From: Mesotaenium endlicherianum
Taxonomy: Eukaryota > Streptophyta > Zygnematophyceae > Zygnematales > Mesotaeniaceae
Length of the DNA: 20,846 bases
Assembly: GCA_009602735.1 (NCBI GenBank)
Contig: WELA01011287.1
Coordinates: forward strand, 213,239 to 234,084
Direction: 5' to 3'
This document shows positions 8,569-17,491 of the stretch, in pieces. The position numbers and the translations under genes were made by a program. Every line of letters starts with the position of its first letter. Positions within the stretch are counted from its first letter, which is position 1. The notes beneath the pieces are model-generated. The model made no database searches and was not told the origin of the DNA. It saw nothing but the letters and a program-made list of their open reading frames with translations.

Positions 8569-10047
8569 ATGGTAAGGACAAGGTCTCAAACTAGCAACTC
8601 CCGAGACATGGAGAACCAGGATAACGAGAATGTCGAAAACCAGGCGGAAAGCCATGTAGCGGGAAACCGTACCTATTCGGAAGCAGTAGCGGATACTGCA
8701 GCTAGGGAGGCTGCAGATGAGGCAGCTGCTATTGCCTCAGTCGCAGCTCAGCAAGCTGAGGAGGAGATAGCCAGACTAGAAGCTGAACAAGTAGCAAAGG
8801 CCGCTGAAGATATACAAAGGAGGGAAGGACAGCCAGCTGACGAGCGCACTGTTGAAGAACTTATGGCATCAAGGGCCAATGTTCTGAACCCACCTCCTGC
8901 CGTACAACTCAATGTACCCCTAGGTCAAATACGTGACCGGCTGAATGCGGCAGGAATTGCTGCTGCAGGAGCAAGAGGGATTGTTGAGGACACTACTCAG
9001 CGAGTAGATGCCAATGCTGCTGCTGCATTTGCTAATCTACCACCCCAAAATGTAGACTTGGGAGCATTGTTCGTTCAGATGCAGTCGCAAATGGCGACCA
9101 TGTATCAGTCCCAGCAGGAGGACAAAAGAATCATAATGTCCCTACTCCGGGACAGAGACCAACTGGGGTCTCACACCACTAGTGGTGGTGGCCGAGGGCC
9201 TAGTAAGCCCAAGCCGAAACCTCCCCAGGACTATGATCCTGAGGGAAACAGAAAATATTACCTGATCAAGTTTCTCGCGGATGTTGAGCAGTGGCTGGAG
9301 AACTACCCAGAACTGCAAGATTACGAGAAGGTCAGGCACACCGGTGCGCTACTGAAAGGCAGTGCCGCAGACTGGTGGCTTTACTGGAAGGAAGAGCGTA
9401 AGGCTCGGCAACTCGGTGACCCTACGTGGGTAGAGTTTGTCGAGAAGTTGCATGAGAAGTTTGATGTCATCAACCAGCAGGAGAAAGCTATCTATGCGAT
9501 GATCTCCCTGACACTGAAGCAGACCACTTCAGTTGCTGAGTTTGCTCAAAAGTTCCAAGAGAACATGATGAAGCAGCCTGATTTGCCAGAACGGTATAGG
9601 ATAGCATACTTCAGGTATGGCTTGAAATCCGAGGTCTCTGGTCATTTTGCTGAGAAAAAGTATGAGAAACTGGCTGACTTGATCCAGGATGCTGACGCCT
9701 GGGATCAGCAGCAGTTCAATCACAAGCGCCAGAGTAACGCTTTGGTGTCTAAGATTGTCAAAAAGCCCCACGGTTCCTACAATGCAGTTGAAGGAGACCA
9801 GGCTGAGGATAATCAGGGTGATGAATATGAGTATGAGTACAATGCTATTCAGTCTAGAGGTAGAGGTGGTCCCTCTCGAGGTGGCTATGGAAGGGGTGGT
9901 GGTAGGACTAAGCCGAGACCAGCCTCAGCAAAATCTACTTGCTACCATTGTCAGCAGAAAGGCCACTACAGAGAACAGTGTCCGGTCAAGCACCTGCCTA
10001 AGGTCGAGAGAAAAGACCAGCCTTTAAAAGACAGCAACAGTCAGTAA
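8569..10047 (+). CDS. gag: Gag polyprotein, Ty3/gypsy chromovirus (492 aa, intact)
   Basis: Gag packages element RNA into the particle in which reverse transcription occurs. The ATG at 8569 is the first after the PBS and gives MVRTRSQ. Residues about 15-130 are Ala/Glu-rich and likely helical. The Retrotrans_gag-type capsid region follows (about 220-385; [25 protein letters not shown]). Next come an acidic stretch near 410-420 and an RG-rich basic segment (about 427-445). The CCHC zinc knuckle [14 protein letters not shown] (458-471) is complete. The frame ends at TAA 10045-10047, but pol lies in the -1 frame and overlaps, with a slippery site at 10023-10029, so a fraction of product should be Gag-Pol. 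The stretch GTAAGG directly after the ATG resembles a splice donor. No stops or frameshifts: a young copy. Confidence 0.93.
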   Translation: MVRTRSQTSNSRDMENQDNENVENQAESHVAGNRTYSEAVADTAAREAADEAAAIASVAAQQAEEEIARLEAEQVAKAAEDIQRREGQPADERTVEELMASRANVLNPPPAVQLNVPLGQIRDRLNAAGIAAAGARGIVEDTTQRVDANAAAAFANLPPQNVDLGALFVQMQSQMATMYQSQQEDKRIIMSLLRDRDQLGSHTTSGGGRGPSKPKPKPPQDYDPEGNRKYYLIKFLADVEQWLENYPELQDYEKVRHTGALLKGSAADWWLYWKEERKARQLGDPTWVEFVEKLHEKFDVINQQEKAIYAMISLTLKQTTSVAEFAQKFQENMMKQPDLPERYRIAYFRYGLKSEVSGHFAEKKYEKLADLIQDADAWDQQQFNHKRQSNALVSKIVKKPHGSYNAVEGDQAEDNQGDEYEYEYNAIQSRGRGGPSRGGYGRGGGRTKPRPASAKSTCYHCQQKGHYREQCPVKHLPKVERKDQPLKDSNSQ

Positions 10048-10064
10048 TCCAGTCTACTGACTGT
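10023..10064 (+). promoter_or_regulatory. Programmed -1 ribosomal frameshift signal between gag and pol
   Basis: In the gag frame the codons read CCT TTA AAA GAC, giving the slippery heptamer T TTA AAA (10023-10029). Seven bases later a perfect 9-bp stem begins: ACAGTCAGT (10037-10045) pairs with ACTGACTGT (10056-10064) around a 10-base loop. The gag stop begins in the stem, five codons after the heptamer. A one-base backward slip enters the pol frame at 10029, which is open without a stop through the pol ORF. Heptamer, spacer, stem and frame all fit the known requirement for -1 frameshifting. Confidence 0.85.
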
Positions 10065-13000
10065 GAGGATGCTAGAGATAGTGAGTCGTCACTAGCTGCC
10101 CTCGTAGCAGGTATTATGGGTCCTGCTGAACTGGATTCACTATGCATGCCTGACAACCAGATAAAGGAGACCATCAGCAATATAGACGTCCAGAGAGTGC
10201 ACACTCTGGATGCTCTTGTTCCACCTGATGTCCAACATTTCTTTGCTACGTCAGGAGAACAATGCGAAAGTCAGGAAAAGACAGTCCCCCCTATCCTACT
10301 GCATTGCATGATTGCAGGTAGGAAGGTGAGGGCATTTGTTGACGGAGGGGCGTCACATACTTTTATCCACAAGGACTTAGTTAAGCGGCTAAGGCTGCCT
10401 ACTGTCACCCAAGGGAATAGAAAAATATTCCTTGGAGATGCCTCAAGTATCCCGGGAGGAGTTATAACCAAGCCTATTGAGGTCCAGTTAGGTTCTGGCA
10501 TTGCAGTTCTAACTGAAACGCTTACATTTGAGGTACTCAACACTGGCTTTTATGATCTCGTGCTAGGCAGGTCCTGGCTTAATAGACATCAAGCTGAAGT
10601 GTGTTGGAGCAGAGGTACAGTTAAAGTGAGAGGAGCCAGTGATGGGCAGACTGACTTGGCACCCACCAGTGCTCTTCCTCTTGTCCTGTGTGGATGGCAA
10701 ATGAAGGAAAAGAAGAGGCTTCCAGAAGGATGCAAGTTGCTGAATGCAATGGAGTTCGTCAAAAGCTGGAACCAGAAGGAAGACAGAATGTTCTGTCTGC
10801 TGCTAAGAGAGGTACCTCCTCAACCTGAAGAAGTGGTTGAGAAAAAGGTACACCCTCCGGAACACCCTACTGCTGCAAACATTGTTGCTCAGTACACGGA
10901 TGTGTTTAATATGCCTCCAGGACTACCCCCTAAGCGGGAAGTAGATCATAGGATTGATTTATTACCTGGTAGCCAGCCACCCTGGCAACGCACGTATGGC
11001 TTGTCTTATTTGGAGAGTGAGGAGTTGAAAACACAGATTGCAGAGCTGGAGGAAAATGGTTACATTTCTCCCAGTAAATCACCGTACGGCGCACCTATCC
11101 TATTTGTTAAGAAAAAGGATGGCAGTATGCGGATGTGTGTGGATTACAGAGCCCTGAACAGAATTACAGTAAAGAACAAGTATGCTTTACCCAGAATCGA
11201 GGACTTGCTTGATACCCTGTCTGGCGCTAAGGTGTTCAGTAAGATAGATCTCAAGAGTGGTTATCATCAAATCAGAATTGCTGAGGGGGATGAACACAAG
11301 ACTGCTTTCCGCACACGTTATGGACACTATGAGTTCAACGTGATGCCATTTGGACTGACTAATGCTCCTGCTACCTTTATGGGTGCTATGAATGACATTT
11401 TCAGACCTTATTTGGATAAGTTTGTGCAAGTTTTCCTGGATGATATTTTAATTTTCTCTAAAGATGAAGCTCAGCACACTGAACACTTAAAGAAAGTGCT
11501 GGACACTCTGCGGAAAAATCACTTGTATGCTAAAATGAGCAAGTGTGATTTCTTTAAGGAAAGTATTGAATTCTTAGGCCACGTTGTCAGTAAAGAGGGC
11601 ATCAGTGTGGATCCTAAGAAAGTCCAGACCATAAGGGACTGGCCAGTACCACAGTCTGTCTCTGAAGTTAGATCCTTCCTCGGGTTGGCTAACTACTATA
11701 GGAGATTTATTGAGAATTATTCCACAAAGGCCAGTAAACTGACTGACCTTACTAAGAAAGACATCGGGTATGTGTGGGGGGAAGAGCAGCAGGCTGCCTT
11801 CCAGACCCTTAAAGATGCCCTTTGTTCTGCCCCAGTGCTAGCCGTGTATGACCCCAGCAAACCGGTGCAGGTGGTTACTGATGCCTCTGATTTTGCCATG
11901 GGTGCTATTTTGTTGCAGCCTGCTGACAAAACCACAAAGGATGGTAAGGTACGGCAGGAGTGGCATCCTGTGTTGTATGAGTCTATGAAATTTAATCCAG
12001 CGGAGATTAATTACTCAGTGCATGATAAAGAGCTGCTAGCTATCATTCATGTACTCAAACAGTGGAGAGCATACTTACATGGTAAAGCTTTTAAGGTGAT
12101 TACAGATCATCTAGCTCTGACCCACTTTCAGAAGAAGTCCAAGCTGTCGAGGAGGGAGAACCGCTGGAGCCAGATGCTGGAGCAGTTCCAAGTCCAGATC
12201 GACTACAAACCAGGGAAGTTGAATCCTGCTGATGCACTCTCTAGAAGACCTGACTTGCAAGAAAGGAACTTTAGTCAGCATGCTGTAGATAAAGTCCTGT
12301 GTGCACTCACTTCACTAAAGGTGAAAAAGTCCTTCCTTGAACAACTTAGGAAAGCCTACCTTTCTGACCCAACATTTGAGCCCAGCCCCACTACTGGTAT
12401 GTGTCGTGCTACCGCACTCGGGTATAAGCTCAAGGGAGGGGTCTGGGTGACTGAAACCACTTCAGGCAGGCTGAAGCTGGTCATTCCTAATAATTTGGAA
12501 ATAAGGTCTCTCTTACTGAGTCAAGCTCATGACAGTCTCCTGGGTGGACATTTGGGGCAGGCCAAAACTGTTGGCAAACTGGCAAAACATTATCATTGGG
12601 AGGGGTTACCCCGGGAGGTCTTGAAATATGTCAAGTCCTGTGACCAGTGTCAGAGAAATAAGTCTCGGCACACACCACCCGGAGGTCTCTTGCAACCGCT
12701 ACCCATCCCAGCGGGACGCTGGGAAACTATATCCATGGACTGGGTGGTCTCACTACCAAGAACTGCCAACGGGCATGATTCAATACTGGTAGTCGTGGAT
12801 AAACTGACAAAAATGGTCATTTTTATCCCCACAACTGTCAAAGTGACTGCACTCGAAACAGCGAGACAGTTTTACAACCATGTAGTATGCCAACATGGGC
12901 TCCCTTCTAATATCATCTCAGACAGAGACTCAAAATTCACCTCTAAGTTCTGGAGAGCTTTAATGGGGTTAATGGGAGTCAAACAGCTGCTCAGCACAGC

Positions 13001-13832
13001 AAACCACCCTCAGACTGATGGGCAGACTGAAAGAACTAACCGAGTTCTGCAGGAGGTGCTGAGAGCATATATTAACCAAAAACAAGATAATTGGGATGAC
13101 CTGTTGCCTCAAATTCAGTTTGCGGTCAACAGTGCGGTGCACGCGTCAACGGGCAAAACTCCTTTTGAACTCAGCCTGGGTAGAGTCCCTAAGTCTCCTC
13201 TAGATGTGCTAGGGGAATCTTTAACTCACCCTGAAGGGATTGACAACCCGGTCTCCCTCCAGTTAACTCAGGAGTTTGCTGACACCCTGTCAGAAGTCCA
13301 ACGAAACTTGCACACGGCCCAAGAAAACCAACAAAAATACGCTAATCAACACCGTCGGGAACTGACATTTTCCAAGGGGGATTTAGTCAAACTGCATTCT
13401 CAGCACCTGTACCTCCCTGGTGTGGTCAAGAAAAAGCTTGGCCCTGTCTGGGTCGGTCCATATTCGGTGGTCCGTCGTGTCGGTCAGAATGCTTACAAAC
13501 TGAACATGTCAGCTGAATACAAGGGGCACCCGGTCTTTAATGTCTCCTTCCTGGAACCGTACATCAAAGGTGATACACTGTTCACAGGTCGGTTCCCTGT
13601 CCAACCGGGACCGGTCCCCGCTGTCCGGGACGGCGACCCTGAGGAATATGAGGTCGATGAGATTTTAGACGCTCGCTCGGTCCGTCGATCGTCTAAATAT
13701 GTCATGAAATACCTCATTCGATGGAAGGGTTACGATGCCTCTGGGGACACTTGGGAGTTTAAGGACCACTTGACCAATGCCAAAGGGGCGTTGACACGGT
13801 TCCACCTTCGGGCCGCTGGAGTCCCTCCATAA
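10029..13832 (+). CDS. pol: Pol polyprotein: protease, RT, RNase H, integrase with chromodomain (intact; first ATG at 10116)
   Basis: The frame is open from the -1 slip site at 10029; the first ATG is 10116 (1238 aa from there; residues counted from it). Protease: [11 protein letters not shown] near residue 76, with second motif LVLGRSWL. The usual D(S/T)G reads DGG. RT: about 295-480, with [20 protein letters not shown] and catalytic FLDD (440-443). RNase H: TDAS with D589, and HDKELLAI. Integrase: zinc finger H805/H812, C842/C845, then catalytic D875, D936 and E972 (D-35-E). A GPY/F module ([11 protein letters not shown]) precedes a C-terminal chromodomain (about 1178-1230; [25 protein letters not shown]). 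This order (RT-RNase H-IN-chromodomain) defines a Ty3/gypsy chromovirus; the chromodomain probably steers integration to modified chromatin. All RT and IN catalytic residues are present. Confidence 0.95.
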   Translation, partial: RQQQSVIQSTDCEDARDSESSLAALVAGIMGPAELDSLCMPDNQIKETISNIDVQRVHTLDALVPPDVQHFFATSGEQCESQEKTVPPILLHCMIAGRKVRAFVDGGASHTFIHKDLVKRLRLPTVTQGNRKIFLGDASSIPGGVITKPIEVQLGSGIAVLTETLTFEVLNTGFYDLVLGRSWLNRHQAEVCWSRGTVKVRGASDGQTDLAPTSALPLVLCGWQMKEKKRLPEGCKLLNAMEFVKSWNQKEDRMFCLLLREVPPQPEEVVEKKVHPPEHPTAANIVAQYTDVFNMPPGLPPKREVDHRIDLLPGSQPPWQRTYGLSYLESEELKTQIAELEENGYISPSKSPYGAPILFVKKKDGSMRMCVDYRALNRITVKNKYALPRIEDLLDTLSGAKVFSKIDLKSGYHQIRIAEGDEHKTAFRTRYGHYEFNVMPFGLTNAPATFMGAMNDIFRPYLDKFVQVFLDDILIFSKDEAQHTEHLKKVLDTLRKNHLYAKMSKCDFFKESIEFLGHVVSKEGISVDPKKVQTIRDWPVPQSVSEVRSFLGLANYYRRFIENYSTKASKLTDLTKKDIGYVWGEEQQAAFQTLKDALCSAPVLAVYDPSKPVQVVTDASDFAMGAILLQPADKTTKDGKVRQEWHPVLYESMKFNPAEINYSVHDKELLAIIHVLKQWRAYLHGKAFKVITDHLALTHFQKKSKLSRRENRWSQMLEQFQVQIDYKPGKLNPADALSRRPDLQERNFSQHAVDKVLCALTSLKVKKSFLEQLRKAYLSDPTFEPSPTTGMCRATALGYKLKGGVWVTETTSGRLKLVIPNNLEIRSLLLSQAHDSLLGGHLGQAKTVGKLAKHYHWEGLPREVLKYVKSCDQCQRNKSRHTPPGGLLQPLPIPAGRWETISMDWVVSLPRTANGHDSILVVVDKLTKMVIFIPTTVKVTALETARQFYNHVVCQHGLPSNIISDRDSKFTSKFWRALMGLMGVKQLLSTANHPQTDGQTERTNRVLQEVLRAYINQKQDNWDDLLPQIQFAVNSAVHASTGKTPFELSLGRVPKSPLDVLGESLTHPEGIDNPVSLQLTQEFADTLSEVQRNLHTAQENQQKYANQHRRELTFSKGDLVKLHSQHLYLPGVVKKKLGPVWVGPYSVVRRVGQNAYKLNMSAEYKGHPVFNVSFLEPYIKGDTLFTGRFPVQPGPVPAVRDGDPEEYEVDEILDARSVRRSSKYVMKYLIRWKGYDASGDTWEFKDHLTNAKGALTRFHLRAAGVPP

Positions 13833-14099
13833 CTGTCATTTCAGTTGACACGGGAAGGTGACAGGCGGTCCTGTCTCCATTTAAGTTGGAGGGGAAAATA
13901 TATGACAGTTAGTGAGCGAGAGCGATAAAAACACACTCATACGTTTATGTGTAGCGCATCGCAACTACGTCAACTTTTAGCAATCATCCTGTAAGGTAAA
14001 CAGCAGCGAAGCCACTATACTAAATACTAACATACTTCCTGCAATCCCTATGACAAAGGTCCATATCCTACTAACTTGTGCCCTGGTTACATGTGCAGG
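13833..14099 (+). promoter_or_regulatory. pol-aORF spacer: second hairpin plus polypurine motif, and a 3' splice site
   Basis: After the pol stop comes hairpin GACAGG-CGGT-CCTGTC (13860-13875), then TTAAGTTGGAGGGG (13881-13894). Its first 13 bases are identical to the polypurine tract before LTR4 (15874-15886) and LTR1 (2129-2141). Further on, two perfect branch-point words TACTAAC occur (14025-14031 and 14069-14075). The second is followed by a T/G-rich stretch and GTGCAG (14093-14098), with the aORF ATG one base later. A possible local donor AAGGTAAAC lies at 13994-14002; the LTR donor GGTAAGT is at 8516. Whether splicing occurs, and from which donor, is inference. Confidence 0.55.
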
Positions 14100-15776
14100 A
14101 TGGCGCCCACCACACAAAAGGAGGACAGAAAGCGCAAGGCAGAAGAAGCCAGGAGGACAATGGAGCAATACCAGAAGGAGCTGGCGGCGACGTCCCTCAC
14201 CAGGAGAGAACAAGAAAGGGTCCGCAAACAACAAGAGGCGGCAGAAGAGGCACAGAGGAAGAAGGATCAGGAAGCGGAAAACCTCAGGAAGGCTGAGGAG
14301 GAGAGACAGAAGAAACAGCAAGAAGAAGCGGCAGCGGCAGAAGAGGAGAAAAGAAAAAAGATTGAAGCGGACAGACAGAAGAGCTTGGCCACTTACAGGT
14401 ATACTGTGGTGGGTGGCCAAAACTTCGATAACCTGAAGGAAGCATTGCTGGCAGCCCAGGAGATCAACAGGCTGGAACAGACAACACTGCTACAGAAGGA
14501 AGGAGCTACAGCACTGGACAGGTACATCGAGACACACACCGGCGTGGTCCTTTACGAAGATTATGCTAAGATGGTGGGCTATACAGCAGAGCAGGCCCGG
14601 TATCTCGCAGATGATTCAGAGGACAAGCCGGTCCCCATACCGGGAATAGTGGGAGATCAGAGACTCATCCGGATGGTGAGCATGCGGCCCGATAGCTTTA
14701 AGGATACGGTATTCTACCTCACACTCCTGCCAGCTTACAATGAAGTTGAGAGAAGGAGCTGGGAGTACTTGGCCAGGGAAGCAGGACAGCAGATGTTCTC
14801 TCCCCACTGGTTCCCGTGTAAACTGAGGAAGGCTGAGCACGGACCCCAGTACTACCAGCAGCCAACAGACTGGAGGTGGATGACCGTCACAAATAAGAAG
14901 CAGGAGTGTGACCGAGCCCAACCGGATGACTTCCACTATGGCCTAGACGGCTATCTCATCCTACCACCTCACATTGCCCCTTGGGACCCCAGGCTGAATG
15001 GATGCCTGAGCAATATGAATGCAGAGACCAAGGAACATAGGAGGAGGGGAAGAGAGTACTTCTCTAAGGGAAAGCATGCCTTTGTCAAATGGGCAAAGAA
15101 TGCAGGCCGGATAGATATCAGTAGGCTGAAGGCCAAGCAACCTCCAGCGCGCCCTAAGAAAGGGAGGTCGGTAGACTACTCCATGTCTACTAGGGAGCAG
15201 GACGACTTAGTGGACGAGACCCCTACTCTCTCCGAGGAGGAGGATGAGGAGGATGAGGAAGAAGAACAAGGCAGAGGAGAAGCATCAGCAGCAGGTACTC
15301 AGGATACCCAGGGACAGGCAGTGGCACTTCCTAAAGAACCACGATCAGGTGTGTGGAATGTGATCCCCGTTATGGCGACAACTGGACCCCGCGCTCGCTC
15401 CCCCAGCCCACCTGCCCAAGCAGGGGAAGAAGCTGATCTGACGGTACTGGGCAGCAGACACAGACAGAAATCCCCAGAGGACAGGGGTGCCAGAAGAGGG
15501 ACACGCGGGTGGGCCAGAGGTATGCCAGCCTCCCCCTCCGCTCAGGGGCATGTACCTCTAGCCAATGTATTTCAGCATCCTACTGGAATGCCTGTCTATG
15601 TGGGAATCAACACCCAAATAGTTGAAGAGCAGGCCACCATCCTCCGTTCTCCCCGAGGGCCAACTTTAGAGCAAACAGGGTTCTTTAGAAGGCCAGCTGA
15701 CAGACCTAGAGGGCTGTCCAGATCTAGGTCCAGCTCTCCGTCTCCTGACCCTGAAGCCCCAGGAACAACCCCTTAA
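14100..15776 (+). CDS. aORF-C: intact third ORF of unknown function downstream of pol (558 aa)
   Basis: I do not recognise this family. The ATG at 14100 has A at -3 and G at +4 and lies one base after a splice-acceptor-like AG; in-frame codons upstream include only another ATG at 14091. Residues about 5-97 are a highly charged K/E/R/Q coiled coil. About 100-345 is a core shared with aORF-A and aORF-B (RYTVVGG, YNEVERRSWEYLARE, QPTDWRWMT, PPHIAPWDPRLNG, KGKHAFVKWA). About 377-393 is an acidic patch. About 474-502 is a second shared motif (GMPASPSAQGHVPLA, QHPTGMPVYVG), and the tail is Ser/Arg/Pro-rich. No signal peptide, membrane segment, zinc knuckle or catalytic motif is visible, so an envelope protein is unlikely. 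A particle-associated or nuclear, chromatin- or RNA-related role is a guess. Retention of core motifs between diverged copies argues for function. Confidence 0.8.
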   Translation: MAPTTQKEDRKRKAEEARRTMEQYQKELAATSLTRREQERVRKQQEAAEEAQRKKDQEAENLRKAEEERQKKQQEEAAAAEEEKRKKIEADRQKSLATYRYTVVGGQNFDNLKEALLAAQEINRLEQTTLLQKEGATALDRYIETHTGVVLYEDYAKMVGYTAEQARYLADDSEDKPVPIPGIVGDQRLIRMVSMRPDSFKDTVFYLTLLPAYNEVERRSWEYLAREAGQQMFSPHWFPCKLRKAEHGPQYYQQPTDWRWMTVTNKKQECDRAQPDDFHYGLDGYLILPPHIAPWDPRLNGCLSNMNAETKEHRRRGREYFSKGKHAFVKWAKNAGRIDISRLKAKQPPARPKKGRSVDYSMSTREQDDLVDETPTLSEEEDEEDEEEEQGRGEASAAGTQDTQGQAVALPKEPRSGVWNVIPVMATTGPRARSPSPPAQAGEEADLTVLGSRHRQKSPEDRGARRGTRGWARGMPASPSAQGHVPLANVFQHPTGMPVYVGINTQIVEEQATILRSPRGPTLEQTGFFRRPADRPRGLSRSRSSSPSPDPEAPGTTP

Positions 15777-15852
15777 GGTGACACGCTGAAGAGGCAGTCA
15801 GTAAGGGAGGCTGGTCAGGTTCAGCTCCCTTATTTAAAATTCTGCAGTTTAA

Positions 15853-15888
15853 TGTTGTCGAGGCAACAACAAGTTAAGTTGGAGGGAT
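15853..15888 (+). promoter_or_regulatory. Hairpin and polypurine tract before LTR4
   Basis: TGTTG (15853-15857) can pair with CAACA (15864-15868); the LTR1 copy has a longer perfect stem here. TTAAGTTGGAGGG follows at 15874-15886, then AT and the TG of LTR4. This is the plus-strand primer site of the intact unit. Confidence 0.75.
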
Positions 15889-16606
15889 TGTAATGAATCA
15901 GTATATTAGTGGATATAATATTCATTTAAATCTAATAGTTAATTAAATTCAGCCTGCTGAACTTTAGTTAATAATCAGTCTGCTGGACTTTACATAATTA
16001 TCAGTTTAATGACTCGGCCGAAAGCAGCAGGCTGAAGTCAACTTAAGTCAGCTTGCTGACACATTCTTTGACAGCCAGCTGACTTCCGTGCTCGGTAGCA
16101 GCGAACTGCCTTGATATGCATCTAAGTACCACCTGCTAGATGAATGGCCAGATGATATCCCCATGATGGATGGCTATTCGGGATGATGGGAGATGGCGGT
16201 GGATTTGGTTAACCGAGGTCCTACCAACGTGGTTAACTCCCGGGTAGGCGGTGCCATCGCACTGACCGTTGAACAGTAAACTCATTCCATGTACATATGC
16301 TAGGCATTGCTCTCGAGTTCGGCATTCGGAAACGAGGCCAACTCTCTTGTACAGCTTACGGAGAGGAATCTGAATCCAAGGCGAGAAGCCACTGATATGC
16401 ACTGTCTCCTAGCCTCACTTATGTGGGAGTTTACCATTTGCATTATTGATGCTAGTTTACTTCCATTTGACTTGCGAGTATTGTCCACTGCTAGTGTGTT
16501 TTCTTTGCTGTTTAATCAATTAACAGAAAATACCATAAAGATTACTTGCTAATATAAAGATCTTCATTAATTGTTAATTGCCTATTTGGTAAGTCGATTC
16601 ATTTCA
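15889..16606 (+). repeat. LTR4: 3' LTR of the composite (718 bp)
   Basis: It starts TGTAATGAATC after the polypurine tract and ends GATTCATTTCA directly before AATTG (16607-16611). By eye it differs from LTR3 at roughly one base in ten, including many changes in the first 130 bases. In the second half it shares LTR2 variants. That split is unexpected for an element with three intact ORFs, whose two LTRs should be nearly identical if they were made together. Confidence 0.92.
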
Positions 16607-16611
16607 AATTG
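16607..16611. repeat. Target-site duplication AATTG (right)
   Basis: Identical to 5779-5783 left of LTR2 and positioned directly at the LTR4 terminus. It closes the composite insertion. Confidence 0.75.
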
Positions 16612-17491
16612 TGACTTAGGGATGTAAAGTGAATCTCTTTTCTTGATTATTAGAGCTTGTAAGACACCAAAAGCAATCCATGTTTGACTCCTGACTCCTA
16701 AGAGTTCCACGTATAGGGGAGCCTAAAAGAAAAAATGGGCAGATTAGGCTACTTTTCGCCTATTTAAGAGAGACTTGGTTATACTTTTACTAGTAGACTT
16801 ACGCAATGTGCGAGGCCTACCATAAGGCCTTCCCTGAGTCATGAGTCATGGTCAAGTCTCAGGAACAGGGGTGTAAGCATGTGCTGTGTGGAAGCGCGCG
16901 AGCTTGACACTTGTTGCGTACAGGTATGTGCAACGAGTGCGAGGCACAAGTGACTATCTCATTTGGGTGTTAGACTCTGAATCAGGTTTTGAAATTTTGT
17001 GGAGAGGTAGTTCTATGAGTTCCGATTTAGAGAAAGTCATATGTTTGATAAGCATATGAAAGTCAGTTATGAAGGTGCCATATGGCGGCATATTGGGTCA
17101 CCATGGGAGCCATTCGTGCGAGGAAATGTGGAATTAAGAGTAATCAAACATACCAATGATTTTAGAGGACAGTTATTATGTAGTTTACACTAATTTTAGG
17201 TTAAAAATGTCAAAATAAATTGGAGGGGTGGCACTTACCGTCTTGGGAGGTCACCACAAGTCACGCACATGAGAGAGAGAGTGCAATACCTTTCATGAAA
17301 GTTTGGGTTAGTTAGAGGCAGCCAAGGGTACCATAAGGATCACGAACTTAGTGGAGGAAGTTCCATGATGTAATTTAAAACCAGGAGGAAGCCTTATGGT
17401 GTGACAAGTAATTGCCACTTGTCCAAGAAGGTAAAAATTCGTAGTTGGCGATTTGGCGGACTACTATGCTTCATCCTTAGCTCTCAAGTAA
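16612..17491. other. Unassigned flank between the composite and the solo LTR
   Basis: About 880 bases with no supported gene. A short imperfect inverted repeat (CACTTGTTGC at 16908-16917 and GCAACGAGTG at 16930-16939) is present but has no clear meaning. This is probably old non-coding DNA into which both neighbours inserted. Confidence 0.4.

Larger units (their letters stand above)
5784..16606 (+). mobile_element. Composite Ty3/gypsy chromovirus: LTR2 - aORF-B remnant - LTR3 - gag - pol - aORF-C - LTR4
   Basis: Three same-family LTRs in the same orientation enclose one nearly deleted interior (6497-7814) and one complete interior (8535-15888). Only the outermost ends carry a matching duplication (AATTG). 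LTR3 is flanked on the left by AGGGG (7810-7814), which does not match AATTG after LTR4. The structure is therefore LTR-int-LTR-int-LTR, which can arise by nested insertion followed by LTR-LTR recombination or by unequal exchange between two copies. The complete inner unit 7815-16606 has all parts of an autonomous element with uninterrupted ORFs. Confidence 0.75.

Noticed and set aside
8569..8577. Splice donor overlapping the gag start (ATG followed by GTAAGG)
   Set aside because: Joining it to 14099 leaves an upstream ATG out of frame with the third ORF; not preferred without RNA evidence.
10047..10070. Pseudoknot between loop ATCC (10047-10050) and GGAT (10067-10070)
   Set aside because: Only two bases would have to span a 9-bp stem, which is sterically unlikely; a simple stem-loop is the supported structure.
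14076..14099. Upstream start of aORF-C at the TTG codon at 14076
   Set aside because: TTG is a poor eukaryotic start and the segment lies in the presumed intron; the ATG at 14100 has a better context.
13977..14420. 147-codon minus-strand ORF over the aORF-C coiled coil
   Set aside because: Its Leu/Phe-rich product is simply the antisense reading of Lys/Glu-rich codons.
14100..15776. aORF-C as an envelope gene
   Set aside because: No signal peptide, transmembrane segment or cysteine pattern; the protein is highly charged throughout.
7815..16611. LTR3 and LTR4 as a simple original LTR pair with their own target duplication
   Set aside because: Flanks AGGGG and AATTG do not match, and sequence variants group LTR4 with LTR2.
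16908..16939. Imperfect 10-bp inverted repeat as a regulatory hairpin
   Set aside because: One mismatch, a 12-base gap, no associated gene and not repeated elsewhere; consistent with chance.
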